DNA from: Alkalimonas cellulosilytica
GTDB taxonomy: Bacteria > Pseudomonadota > Gammaproteobacteria > Enterobacterales > Alteromonadaceae
Direction of reading: 5' to 3'
Assembly (NCBI RefSeq): GCF_036325985.1
Contig: NZ_JAUHLI010000026.1
Span: 1 to 25,628 of the forward strand
DNA: 25,628 bases
Program-made: the position numbers and the translations under genes
In this document: piece after piece, positions 1-8,093 of the stretch
Position numbering within the stretch: the stretch's first letter is position 1
Layout: the number at the start of each line of letters is the position of its first letter
Notes under the pieces: model-generated
Database searches by the model: none
The model's input: only the letters and a program-made list of their open reading frames with translations
Told to the model about the DNA's origin: nothing

Positions 1-156
1 TAACCAGTGAGATAATTGTCGTATTGTTCATACAGCCTCCCTATTGAGATTGAATTTAACACATTCAGATATGCAGCGTGAGTTTGAAGACACAAACTTC
101 ATAGGAAAAAATCGTGAACGGCCACAGCCCAGTCCCGGCTCAGAGCAGATTAATTT

Positions 157-1365
157 TCAACTTGAGACATTCCTCATTTTTGCCAATAAAACAAAATCCT
201 CACTCACTGTTGACCGAATAGTAATATTTTCCCCCTCAGTCAAAATCCCAAATATTCTCACATACTGCCCAATCGGAAATGCCTGAAGAGCCGCTAACAG
301 TGATTTCCTCTTGACTTCAAATACCGGGCCCTGGCGTTGAACTACACTAGAATCAATTTGCAACTCACGCTCTGCCGCCATAGCCTCAATATCAATAAAG
401 GCAGACAATTTATTATCACAAACTGTGAGCTTTACCACATCATCGATTTTTTTTGAGCTGATCCCCAAGCGAACCAGCATGTGTCGTAATTTGTCGGGAC
501 ATTCTTGAATCCACCCCTCTTGAGATTGCGAAATAGCTGGAGGTAAAAATGTTTTTTCGAGCCCAATACATGCAATCGTTGCCATTATTGTGTTTTGGCA
601 TAGAATCATTTTATCAACTGAAGGATAAAGCCTAACTGCATCAATTCTGGCCGAAAGCATAGCACCTACAATATTTTTAAAGGCCTTGAAATCTTCAAAA
701 CTCATCAAGGATTTAAAATCCTCACCTGAGGGCTGCGTTGACAAACAAAAACTAGCGAAAACTTCCTCTGACTGTAGTTCGATAAATAGTCCATGCTCTG
801 TCTGTTTAAGCAAAAAAACGGTGCTTTCCAAATGGTGATTTTCCTGTGCAATTTTAAAAGTGTTTTTTATTACTCCTCCATGTCGCTGCTTTAAATTTAT
901 TTCTGTTTCCGACTCGAAATATTCAGGCATTTTAAAATAGTTCAGTAGCGTTTCTGGCTCTGAACTTTTGAATTCGTATTTATAGTTTTCTGATATAATT
1001 GCAAACTCAGGCTCTTCATCTAAAATACTGATTTGGTTTGCACTAAAAATCCGGAGATTATTTACTAAAACCTCAAACCCTATAAATTCACTACTAGGCA
1101 AATACCGCAGGACCCGACCTAATTCCAAAAACGAAATTGTTTGAGCCAAACCCTCGTCAAATCTAGCGGTCAATTCAATGGTTACTGCAGCCTGAATCGG
1201 CGTGATATCTGAACGAGTGCGTATTAGTAATTCTTTACCACCAGGTTCGATTTGTAATAACAGCTCGGTACAGGTAGATATACCAGGGTCACAATGGAAT
1301 GTTTTTGGTACAACCCTGATGTAGTTACCCAACAGATTTCTACGAATATAAAAAATGTTGTTCAT
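157..1365 (-). CDS. Sliding-clamp-like (DnaN-fold) protein, last gene of recombinase operon
   Basis: 402 aa, ATG start preceded by AGGAA at 6-nt spacing, beginning 2 bp after the stop of the recombinase upstream, so clearly co-transcribed. I do not recognise the protein as a whole. Residues about 292-402 line up by eye, without large gaps, with domain III of the bacterial beta clamp. The shared run is a helix around RLGISSKK, a strand around VVKLTVCDNKL, an acidic stretch with AERELQI, then FEVKRKSLLAALQA, VRIFG, ENITIRS and a terminal SEDFVLLAKMR. The last of these matches the usual DnaN ending (xxYVVMPMRL). Total length is slightly above a clamp (about 366 aa). The N-terminal two thirds are too diverged to assign but could hold the other two clamp domains. 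Known family role: the clamp is a ring that tethers polymerases and repair proteins to DNA. Inferred role here: an element-encoded processivity or targeting factor. Alternatives are a divergent structural protein or chance similarity. Confidence 0.6.
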   Translation of the reverse strand: MNNIFYIRRNLLGNYIRVVPKTFHCDPGISTCTELLLQIEPGGKELLIRTRSDITPIQAAVTIELTARFDEGLAQTISFLELGRVLRYLPSSEFIGFEVLVNNLRIFSANQISILDEEPEFAIISENYKYEFKSSEPETLLNYFKMPEYFESETEINLKQRHGGVIKNTFKIAQENHHLESTVFLLKQTEHGLFIELQSEEVFASFCLSTQPSGEDFKSLMSFEDFKAFKNIVGAMLSARIDAVRLYPSVDKMILCQNTIMATIACIGLEKTFLPPAISQSQEGWIQECPDKLRHMLVRLGISSKKIDDVVKLTVCDNKLSAFIDIEAMAAERELQIDSSVVQRQGPVFEVKRKSLLAALQAFPIGQYVRIFGILTEGENITIRSTVSEDFVLLAKMRNVSS

Positions 1366-1367
1366 GA

Positions 1368-4139
1368 TTATTCCTGATGGTATTTTAAGAAATGGACAAG
1401 CAGCATTAACACGTTCAAAAACATAAGTGACTTTTTCGATTTTTTTCTAATAAATGGCAGCTCCAACTCCAATTTTTTTCCCCCTTCTTTAAAATTCACT
1501 GAAAATTTGAATGCATCCAACGCGTCTAACCATGATTGAGGAACATCCTCGACCAATGTGCATCTGATGATTAAATTGTTCCCCTGATAACCGAGCAGGT
1601 TTAGAGTGCGTAGGACGCGTTTTAGAGAACGAATATCGGTAATTGTGGTATTGCTGATAATGCGTGCTGTGGCTAAAACAGAATTTTTATTGGGCTCAGT
1701 CCAAACGATCTGATTTATCCGCTCCAGCAGACGCAAAAATGCAGGCTGGTTAATCACGGATTTGATGAGGGAGGCGTCATAATCCCTGCAATGTTGATAA
1801 AAGTACCTCTGCAAACGCTCGTCAATGGAAGGACATGGTAGTGTGCAATATTCAACCAAAAGTCGTATAAATTCAGAAAAATTCAGCCGAGTGCTAACTG
1901 TTTTTTTATCTGGTGCATCCTCCTGATATCCGATATCTTGAACGGAATTCCAACCCCGACACACATGAGAAAATAATTTCATCTCGTCGTATTGCGCATT
2001 TTTTGGCCAAACTGCATATCGATAATTATTTTCAGGTAGCAGCTGCAGCACCAACCTCCTGTCGGGAGTTTGCGTACGCAGATGACTCTGCTCCCAACTC
2101 AACAAATACAACAGATGCCAATAGGAACTTGCTGTAATTGCTGGAGATGAATGTCCCAGTTGCGATGCAACAAACTCCATGACGGGTATTATCGGAGAAA
2201 CCTCTCGCCCTAAGCTCTCGAACAAATGGCGAATGCGACTCAGGTTATGGTTGTCAAACAAAGGTGACCGACAAAAATAGTAGCGCTGACGCCAGTCAAG
2301 TCGCTGATTAACTAGTATAGAAATTATCCACAGCATATTGTTCGCTGCACAATGGCGCAGGGAGTGAACAACGAAATCAGCAATACCGCTGAGATCACGA
2401 ACAACCTGCAACGCCTGCGTCAGTGAAAAATCGAGTACGTACTCATCAAATAAATAATCTCCGCCTGCCCTTTTGCTGTCTACCCATTGTAAAAACGATT
2501 CGCAAACACATTCAGGCATAAACGCGGTTGAAACTCGCCTGACTGCGCAGTGACTCTTCCTGCGCTCACGCCGTGAAACATAAATCCATTCGGGAGTAAT
2601 ATCGTCAAAATGCAGATGCGCGGCTTCTGTGTAGCGCAGGCCCAGGTAATAGCAAAGCTGCATAAACCAGTAAATTTGCTGTTTCTCTGGAGCTGCGCTT
2701 GAGGCCAAAAATTCTGTCATTGCAGTGTCAAATAGTTGGAGTGGGATATAGTGTAAACGGGTACTGCTGGCCGCAGCTCCGAGGTAGTCCAACAAGGCTG
2801 TATCAAAAAATTTCAACCTCGACCGCTGTACCAAAAACTTGCAAAAATTTGACACGGTGTTTTGCCTGTCCGGCGCAGTAATGTTTTCAAACGCCTCGAT
2901 AACCTGCTCTGTCAGAACAAACTGTTTTGTCTCAGATGACTGAGCCGCCTCTATCAGAGCATTATCCGACCAGGCATCCCGAGCAAATATTTTTAATGCA
3001 GAGGCATAGTTTTTGACCGTTGATGCTGCCAGATTCTCTTTCCAAGCTGATCCTGTCAGAAAGAGATTTTTGCAATAAAAAACTATTAAATAGACTATCG
3101 AGCTGCAACTTTTGCGGCAGTATGACTCAAGAGTTTGCAGCGAAAACCTGGCTTCATTGAATGCCGACGAATTTCTCAGCCCCTTCGGCTCATCATTCTC
3201 AAATTTTGTCAGAATAAAATTCAACTGCGCTAGAGCGCCTAAGTCGTAATCTACTGAATTAAATGCAATTTTTGACAGAATTTCATTCTGGTTATCCGCA
3301 TGCTCAATGATGGTTTTTGAGCGCTTTTTTAGTGGCGCAGGCTGTATGGCATTTATCGGGCGAACTCCCGCTAGAGCCAGCAAGACTAAAGGCAATGGGA
3401 GCTGCTTTGAGAGTGGGCTCAGCGTCTGGCTATACATGGGTGAATCTAAAAAAACTGCCGCAGTTAATAGCGCTCTCCAGTTTCCCCGATATTCCATCAG
3501 CGAGTTGCTATAAGCCCATTTTTCGAAAAAATTTGCTGGGTTACGTAAAAATTTTTTTAGGCTGGATGAGGTCTGTAACCGCCTGAGCAGTAACAGCCCC
3601 ATGGCATCTAAAAAAATCAAATGTTTATCGTTTTGAAAAACAGCTCGGCCACTGTTTTTTAGTACTGTAATTGAATCCGACAGCAACAACGTTTTTAACG
3701 TGGCGAACTGAATAACAGAGGCGCTCCTCGCTAACAGCAGTAACATAGCAGGCAATCTCACTGACTCATCGTGATGCGAAACCCCTTGCTGTGCCGCATC
3801 AATCACCTGCTCACACAGTGATAATGGCGGGTTATCACAACTCCAAAAGGGGGGGGACTGCCTGACCGGCAAATATTGTGGTGGGGGCAGTATATTCGTT
3901 TGTTCGACTGCGTAATGTTCATACAACACCCAGAGGCTACGCTGCAGGACATGTAATTCGTGCTCTGTCGATGCACTGTCGTACACAGCTGATGCGTTAT
4001 CGACCAGCAATCGAACTGGCACTCGTCCGGCTCTAAATAGATGGAGGCTCTCTAATACATGGATCGCGAATGGAATTTGCGCTCTAACCGTGCGCTCCTC
4101 AGCAGCAAGCGCGCTCACCAGTAGTTCAGCTAACTGCAT
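1368..4139 (-). CDS. Giant tyrosine recombinase/integrase (923 aa) with long C-terminal extension
   Basis: A site-specific recombinase of the tyrosine recombinase (phage integrase) fold. The catalytic residues are visible in order: the first Arg in LGLRYTEA, a Lys-rich strand after VSRRER, HSLRH (His592, Arg595), then after an unusual insert of roughly 65 residues LGHSS (His663), and the nucleophile Tyr673 in SSYWHL. The protein is about twice the usual length of 300-450 aa, with about 250 residues after the catalytic tyrosine and several hundred before the core. ATG at the end of a 14-nt overlap with the upstream recombinase stop, so translation is probably coupled. Residues 246-251 read QLPLPL, a pattern like clamp-binding hexapeptides. 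Paired large recombinases occur in Tn554-like, RIT and strand-biased circularizing elements. I cannot assign which, if any, applies. Function as DNA integrase or excisionase is confident; the element type is not. Confidence 0.88.
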   Translation of the reverse strand: MQLAELLVSALAAEERTVRAQIPFAIHVLESLHLFRAGRVPVRLLVDNASAVYDSASTEHELHVLQRSLWVLYEHYAVEQTNILPPPQYLPVRQSPPFWSCDNPPLSLCEQVIDAAQQGVSHHDESVRLPAMLLLLARSASVIQFATLKTLLLSDSITVLKNSGRAVFQNDKHLIFLDAMGLLLLRRLQTSSSLKKFLRNPANFFEKWAYSNSLMEYRGNWRALLTAAVFLDSPMYSQTLSPLSKQLPLPLVLLALAGVRPINAIQPAPLKKRSKTIIEHADNQNEILSKIAFNSVDYDLGALAQLNFILTKFENDEPKGLRNSSAFNEARFSLQTLESYCRKSCSSIVYLIVFYCKNLFLTGSAWKENLAASTVKNYASALKIFARDAWSDNALIEAAQSSETKQFVLTEQVIEAFENITAPDRQNTVSNFCKFLVQRSRLKFFDTALLDYLGAAASSTRLHYIPLQLFDTAMTEFLASSAAPEKQQIYWFMQLCYYLGLRYTEAAHLHFDDITPEWIYVSRRERRKSHCAVRRVSTAFMPECVCESFLQWVDSKRAGGDYLFDEYVLDFSLTQALQVVRDLSGIADFVVHSLRHCAANNMLWIISILVNQRLDWRQRYYFCRSPLFDNHNLSRIRHLFESLGREVSPIIPVMEFVASQLGHSSPAITASSYWHLLYLLSWEQSHLRTQTPDRRLVLQLLPENNYRYAVWPKNAQYDEMKLFSHVCRGWNSVQDIGYQEDAPDKKTVSTRLNFSEFIRLLVEYCTLPCPSIDERLQRYFYQHCRDYDASLIKSVINQPAFLRLLERINQIVWTEPNKNSVLATARIISNTTITDIRSLKRVLRTLNLLGYQGNNLIIRCTLVEDVPQSWLDALDAFKFSVNFKEGGKKLELELPFIRKKSKKSLMFLNVLMLLVHFLKYHQE

Positions 4140-6339
4140 TTTTTGCTCCCACGAGTTGCGTTAAACGTTTATGAATGGCCGCATCAAATGACGCAAACTC
4201 ATCATCAACCCTTTCGAGCAGCGATTGCTGTAAACGAATCAGCTCCCTAGGTGATGCCTGCGCATATCGATGAAAAACACTGACGCCTGCCCGGCTGTGA
4301 TTGAGCAGCATGTCCAACAATGGCTGTTTGAACTCCGGCACCCCTTGAATGTACCGTTGAGCAGCAGTGTGCCTAAGGCTATGATTTACAATGTTGTCGT
4401 TGGTTAGTTCGGCTAATTTTTTATTAGCCAACGCCCTGTCAAAATGCACCCAGGATTCATCCCAGCTCATCAATAGATGACTAGGCTCAGCAACATTTTT
4501 AGAGATTGAAAAATCCTGAGCACAGCGTCGCCACAGTGAAATTAACTCAACCAGATTGAGTGGCAGAATGATTAGCCTGAGTTCATTTTTGGATCGAACA
4601 CGTTTATCTGCCACGGTGAAAATCCCCAATTCCCAGTGCATATTGTCCACCGTTGGAAATGGAATTTTTGTAGGCCTCAGGCCGACCGTGCTGGCGACTC
4701 TGAGGTATAGATAAAATGCGATTTGATTCAGACAATCATCAGTGCGGACGCCAAAATCATTTACCAGTCGATGAAAAATCGCGTTGTAAATCTCAGGACG
4801 CAACGCTCTTTTCGAGCCTACCTCCGTGTGATAAGGATGGATAACAACCCGTTCACCGGATTCGAAAACATTGGCATTTTTCCAGTGGATCCCCACCTGA
4901 ACGCAGAACCTACGCCATGCCGCGGTAATCGTTTCAGACAGTGTTGATATTGCAACAGATACATAGTGGCTCTGCACGCAGGGCTGGCCTGACAAAAATC
5001 TGAAATAGGTCTCTGGGACTTGTTCACGAGCAAACTGCTGAAAGGAACGCTCGAGAGCCTTTTTCGTCAGCCCTTTAATATGCAGGCCGGAGCGCCTCAA
5101 ACAATCATTCAACCAGGCCCTGTAATCAAAAGATCCTAGCTCTGAGAGTCGGTTTAAATGGCGCCGTTTAGGGGGAGTAACCCGTATCAGAGCATTTAGC
5201 AGGTACGTTGCGGGGTATGGCACGGTGAGCGATAGACGCTCCTCGGCCGTATGATGAATTCTAGGATCTCGTGTTTGTGGAGAGGCTGTTTTGATTAAAT
5301 TGGCTGGCAATTCTAGTTTAGCAGTGAGAAATCGAGCATCCAGACGTAATTCATAGACAAGACAGGCGCCCAGGCTGTCCATCCCAATTGTGATTTGAGA
5401 CCGCTTATTAATCAGTGTAAGGTTTTCGGGCTCCGAAATACCGAACAATGCCAAAAACAGGATCAGTAGGCTATACGACGTTTCAGGTGGAATTTTCGAC
5501 ATTTCCCCAGTCAACAAAAATGGGGCTGCCTGTTGCAGAAAAACACGAAACTCTTCAGGTAGCGCTGTATGGATCCCAGCAATAACAGCAGATTCATGTG
5601 CATAATAGGCTCGCTGTGCACCGTTCAAACGCCGTTGAAACTGACGGCGCTGCTGCTCAGTCGTTAACAAAATTTTGCTGTCACATCCGATAATTTCGTT
5701 AGACGTCTCTGCATTTTCATCTGTCAACTGCAGCGCGTACATCGACGTAGTGGTCTCGTTGTTATCAATCAATTCCCTGTGCTGATTATCCATACGCCCC
5801 CTGCACTCTCTCTGATTGCGCGTTACCAAAGGCGTCAAAAATGGGTGCAGCCGTTTTAACTCCGGATGTCGATTGTCTGCTCGTCGCATCCTCACCTGAA
5901 TTTCTAACGAGGTTAAATCAAGCAGCGCTGGAAGAGTGTGCAGCTCGAGGCTTGATTCGATGACTGTTTTTCTGAATGCTAAATATGCGGGGTAATCTGC
6001 CGCTCCACGGCAATCAAACACGTGCATTAACAGACAAATAGTCCTGTTATTTGTGTCATCAACGTAAGGGCTGGAATGCGGCTCACCGATTTGCAGCAAT
6101 GTTGCTAGAAATGGATTGTTTTTCAGATAATTATAAAGATCATTCCGCTCTCTAGCCTGTTGAGGTGGTGTTTGTATCCCCTGAAGGACGCTATGCATCT
6201 GTTTCATGTGATCGAGCTCCGATCCTGAGCACGTCGAAATCTGGATCAGATAGAAAATTCCCCGTCGTAAACGCGATACCGCCAGCCCGAATGGAAAATC
6301 CTCAGGGATATCAAAAAAATGCGAAATCTCAGGATTCAT
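4126..6339 (-). CDS. Large tyrosine recombinase/integrase (737 aa)
   Basis: Second tyrosine recombinase of the operon. The C-terminal catalytic core has Arg555 in STVGLRPTK, a Lys-containing hairpin around DKRVRSKNELR, His653 and Arg656 in NHSLRHTAA, His681 in LLNHSRA, and nucleophile Tyr692 in FHRYAQ. All catalytic positions are therefore present. The roughly 500 residues before it include likely core-binding helices (VQSHYVSVAISTLSETITAAW) and an unassigned N-terminus. I chose the ATG giving MNPEISHFF: AGGGG lies about 10 nt upstream, and this start overlaps the preceding gene by only 11 nt. A longer start adds 17 basic residues and overlaps by 62 nt. The stop overlaps the next recombinase by 14 nt. 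The two enzymes probably act together on one element, as TnpA and TnpB of Tn554 do. Partnership is inferred from operon structure. Confidence 0.88.
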   Translation of the reverse strand: MNPEISHFFDIPEDFPFGLAVSRLRRGIFYLIQISTCSGSELDHMKQMHSVLQGIQTPPQQARERNDLYNYLKNNPFLATLLQIGEPHSSPYVDDTNNRTICLLMHVFDCRGAADYPAYLAFRKTVIESSLELHTLPALLDLTSLEIQVRMRRADNRHPELKRLHPFLTPLVTRNQRECRGRMDNQHRELIDNNETTTSMYALQLTDENAETSNEIIGCDSKILLTTEQQRRQFQRRLNGAQRAYYAHESAVIAGIHTALPEEFRVFLQQAAPFLLTGEMSKIPPETSYSLLILFLALFGISEPENLTLINKRSQITIGMDSLGACLVYELRLDARFLTAKLELPANLIKTASPQTRDPRIHHTAEERLSLTVPYPATYLLNALIRVTPPKRRHLNRLSELGSFDYRAWLNDCLRRSGLHIKGLTKKALERSFQQFAREQVPETYFRFLSGQPCVQSHYVSVAISTLSETITAAWRRFCVQVGIHWKNANVFESGERVVIHPYHTEVGSKRALRPEIYNAIFHRLVNDFGVRTDDCLNQIAFYLYLRVASTVGLRPTKIPFPTVDNMHWELGIFTVADKRVRSKNELRLIILPLNLVELISLWRRCAQDFSISKNVAEPSHLLMSWDESWVHFDRALANKKLAELTNDNIVNHSLRHTAAQRYIQGVPEFKQPLLDMLLNHSRAGVSVFHRYAQASPRELIRLQQSLLERVDDEFASFDAAIHKRLTQLVGAKNAVS

Positions 6340-6871
6340 CACGAGTTTTCCCCTGCGTTTTCGGCAATGGGATCTCATGCAGGAACGCACTGAGATTTAC
6401 AGCCTCTGTCTGTTTAGAGGGATAATGTTTGGATTTGAGATACAGGGTCGAACGATGCACGCTCAAAATGTCTGCCCAAACAGCCGTATGGAGGAATTTT
6501 TCGATTTCGAGCGACCTACTCCAAATGCGTTCATAATGCGGGATGATCGTTTTTTTTATCGCGCACAGGCTATCGAATATCAGGGCCTGTAGGACACGTT
6601 GTTTTAACTCTGTCTCAGTTTTGACGGGGATTTCTAAAACAGTGATTTTTTGGTTTGGAAATTGGACTGCTAGCACTGATAAAAGCAGAAAATTATCGAG
6701 AGCATAAATTTTCCGTTTAAATTTTAGAGCACGACCGTGCTCTAGGTAACGCCACAACGAATCCATTTTTTGCGTTGATAAAATTTTAACGAGCCGATGC
6801 ATTTGCAGATTGATATCAGCAGGCACATCAAATGGGAGCATGTGTATTTTATGTAACGAAATTTCAGTCAT
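6329..6871 (-). CDS. Recombinase-operon accessory protein with possible HTH
   Basis: 180 aa from the ATG giving MTEISLHKIH, chosen because TTAGGGGTAGC sits just upstream; a start 12 codons earlier lacks such a site. First gene of the four-gene recombinase operon, overlapping the next gene by 11 nt. I recognise no family. It is basic and helical, with no signal peptide or membrane segment. Near residues 131-150 the stretch ADILSVHRSTLYLKSKHY reads like the recognition part of a helix-turn-helix and resembles the short DNA-binding segment of accessory proteins encoded beside paired tyrosine recombinases, such as Tn554 TnpC. A role in guiding or stimulating the recombinases is inferred from that and from position only. 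Confidence 0.7.
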   Translation of the reverse strand: MTEISLHKIHMLPFDVPADINLQMHRLVKILSTQKMDSLWRYLEHGRALKFKRKIYALDNFLLLSVLAVQFPNQKITVLEIPVKTETELKQRVLQALIFDSLCAIKKTIIPHYERIWSRSLEIEKFLHTAVWADILSVHRSTLYLKSKHYPSKQTEAVNLSAFLHEIPLPKTQGKTRDES

Positions 6872-7099
6872 TGCAGCTACCCCTAAATTTTGGAATAGTC
6901 GATACAATATGCTTTTTTAGAACGTCAGATGACAATCAGAGGTATCGAAAATGGCATGCCAAATAAAAAAAAACGTCAAATATACCCACTATAGGTACAG
7001 ACATACTCACTAAACGAGCACAAAGCTGTTTTTCAGTACATTTGCCTAGAATTGTTTGGAGAGATGAAGATGGGTAAAAAATAACCTTTTATTAACTTT

Positions 7100-7264
7100 T
7101 CATGGCGCGTCATTTTTGGGAGGGCGGCCGTGCCCCGCACTATATTGAATCCCCCACTCAGGACACTGATGATCTTGTTGTTTAGCAAAGCGGTAAACGC
7201 GATATAAAAGCATGCCAGCTGACACAAGAATTGCTGTGCCTAATATTAAAAGGAGATTCACCAT
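7100..7264 (-). CDS. Small single-pass membrane protein (54 aa)
   Basis: Short gene with a near-perfect ribosome binding site, AGGAGGAAGTGTG, directly before the ATG. The product starts MVNLLLILGTAILVSAGMLL, one strong hydrophobic helix, followed by a basic turn (YRVYRFAKQQ) and a 25-residue polar tail containing one Cys and a glycine-rich GHGRPPK. Probably inserted in the inner membrane with a cytoplasmic tail. Function unknown. It lies alone between the recombinase operon and the umuD relic, whose operator is on its upstream side and faces the other way. A same-strand reading frame shifted by one base covers the region but has no ribosome binding site and no sensible start. The Shine-Dalgarno quality plus clean topology makes this a credible gene despite its size. 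Confidence 0.65.
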   Translation of the reverse strand: MVNLLLILGTAILVSAGMLLYRVYRFAKQQDHQCPEWGIQYSAGHGRPPKNDAP

Positions 7265-7408
7265 CACACTTCCTCCTATTACTGCGTTATGAGTGTAACC
7301 ATGTTAAGTGCTGGCAACAGCTCTGAACAGTGGTCCGGACTTTTATCTGTCCACTTTGCATACACATACGCCGGTCAAACGCTGACAAAATCCAATTCTA
7401 GCGACGCA

Positions 7409-7424
7409 CTGTACAAATAAACAG
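7409..7424. promoter_or_regulatory. LexA (SOS) operator of the umuD relic
   Basis: Perfect CTG-N10-CAG core (CTGTACAAATAAACAG) located 21 bp before the ATG of the umuD relic, the normal position for a LexA operator on a umuDC promoter. The operator has outlived the gene it served. Confidence 0.75.
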
Positions 7425-7445
7425 TTATTTTATGCAGAGAGAATC

Positions 7446-7622
7446 ATGACTGCCACTTATCTGGCCGAAGCCTGCGTGGGCACCCGCCTAGTGATACCGC
7501 TATTCTTGCAAAAAGTACCGGCACGCTTCCCCTCCCCGGCTCAAGATTATGTCGAGCGCATGCTGGACTTGAATGAGCTGTGCATTCAGCGCCCGAACGC
7601 GACTTTCTTCGTTACATTATGA
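7446..7622 (+). pseudogene. Truncated umuD relic (58 codons)
   Basis: Starts ATG ACT GCC, just as the intact umuD downstream starts ATG ACG GCG. It encodes an N-terminal UmuD segment with the same FPSPAQDYVERMLDLNELCI core, then runs out at NATFFV, where similarity stops and a TGA follows two codons later. The catalytic Ser and Lys domain of UmuD is absent. The first 25 codons differ clearly from the intact copy and the cleavage-site region reads PARFPS instead of AAGFPS, so this is a paralogue from another umuDC locus, not a fresh duplicate. A fused or foreign sequence continues at about 7613. The product could not self-cleave or support lesion bypass. Confidence 0.8.
7521..7612 (+). repeat. 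92-bp direct repeat, copy 1 (inside umuD relic)
   Basis: Matches 9417-9508 in the same orientation without gaps, with 8 mismatches in 92 positions by my alignment, mostly at third codon positions. It brackets the nuclease gene cluster. Confidence 0.85.
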
Positions 7623-7700
7623 TTAGCCCTGATGGTGATAGGTTCAATCATGCTGACTTGCCACATTGGATTATTGTTGGTCGTTCAATTTTGAAATTTT

Positions 7701-8048
7701 TTACTTACTTACGTATTTAGCGCCTGTATGTTTTAAGTGTTTTTTTAGCTTCTTGATTCGCTCTTTCTCTTCTTGCTCTCTTTGATATTGAGCTTCCTCT
7801 TCTTGCTTTCGTTTCAGCGCGTCTGCTCTTTCCATTTCAGCAAGCTGCCCCGCAAGATCTTGCCTCATCACATCGGCAACATATTGAATATATAACGATT
7901 TCGCGCCATACTCATCCTTTGAGTTTGCTATTGCCTTCACCCATAGCCCCTCTCTGCGAACGCCTGCTTTCATCTCGTTAGCGACCCGCTCAAAAATAAA
8001 CTCTTCATTCGCAAGCTCTGCCGTAGGTTTCTTTTTCTTAAAAAACAT
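7701..8048 (-). CDS. Hypothetical charged coiled-coil protein (115 aa)
   Basis: Start chosen at MFFKKKKPT because TGAGGTCATAT (GAGG, 6-nt spacing) precedes it; four extra upstream codons are possible but less well placed. Basic N-terminus, then EGLWVKAIANSKDEYGAKSLYIQYV, a pattern I associate with short conserved proteins of unknown function on mobile DNA in which a stretch DEGLWxKA..a..DE.kAk.LYI recurs. The C-terminal 50 residues are almost entirely Lys, Arg, Glu and Gln and should form a charged coiled coil. No signal peptide or catalytic motif. Last gene of a minus-strand group with the nuclease 45 bp upstream, but with its own ribosome binding site. Function not known. Confidence 0.65.
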   Translation of the reverse strand: MFFKKKKPTAELANEEFIFERVANEMKAGVRREGLWVKAIANSKDEYGAKSLYIQYVADVMRQDLAGQLAEMERADALKRKQEEEAQYQREQEEKERIKKLKKHLKHTGAKYVSK

Positions 8049-8093
8049 ATATGACCTCATATGGAAAATTTGTTACTTGTAAAAGTTGATAAG

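Noticed and set aside
44..286. Open frame on the plus strand at the left edge (80 codons)
   Set aside because: Overlaps antisense the end of the clamp-like gene, has no ribosome site and no recognisable composition.
7033..7227. 64-codon minus-strand frame near 7.1 kb
   Set aside because: Out of frame with the better supported 54-aa gene at 7100-7264, without a Shine-Dalgarno sequence.
7619..7720. 33-codon plus-strand frame after the umuD relic (MISPDGDRFNHADLPHWI)
   Set aside because: Could be the tail of a gene fused at the relic junction, but it is too short to identify and overlaps the 3' end of the opposite gene.
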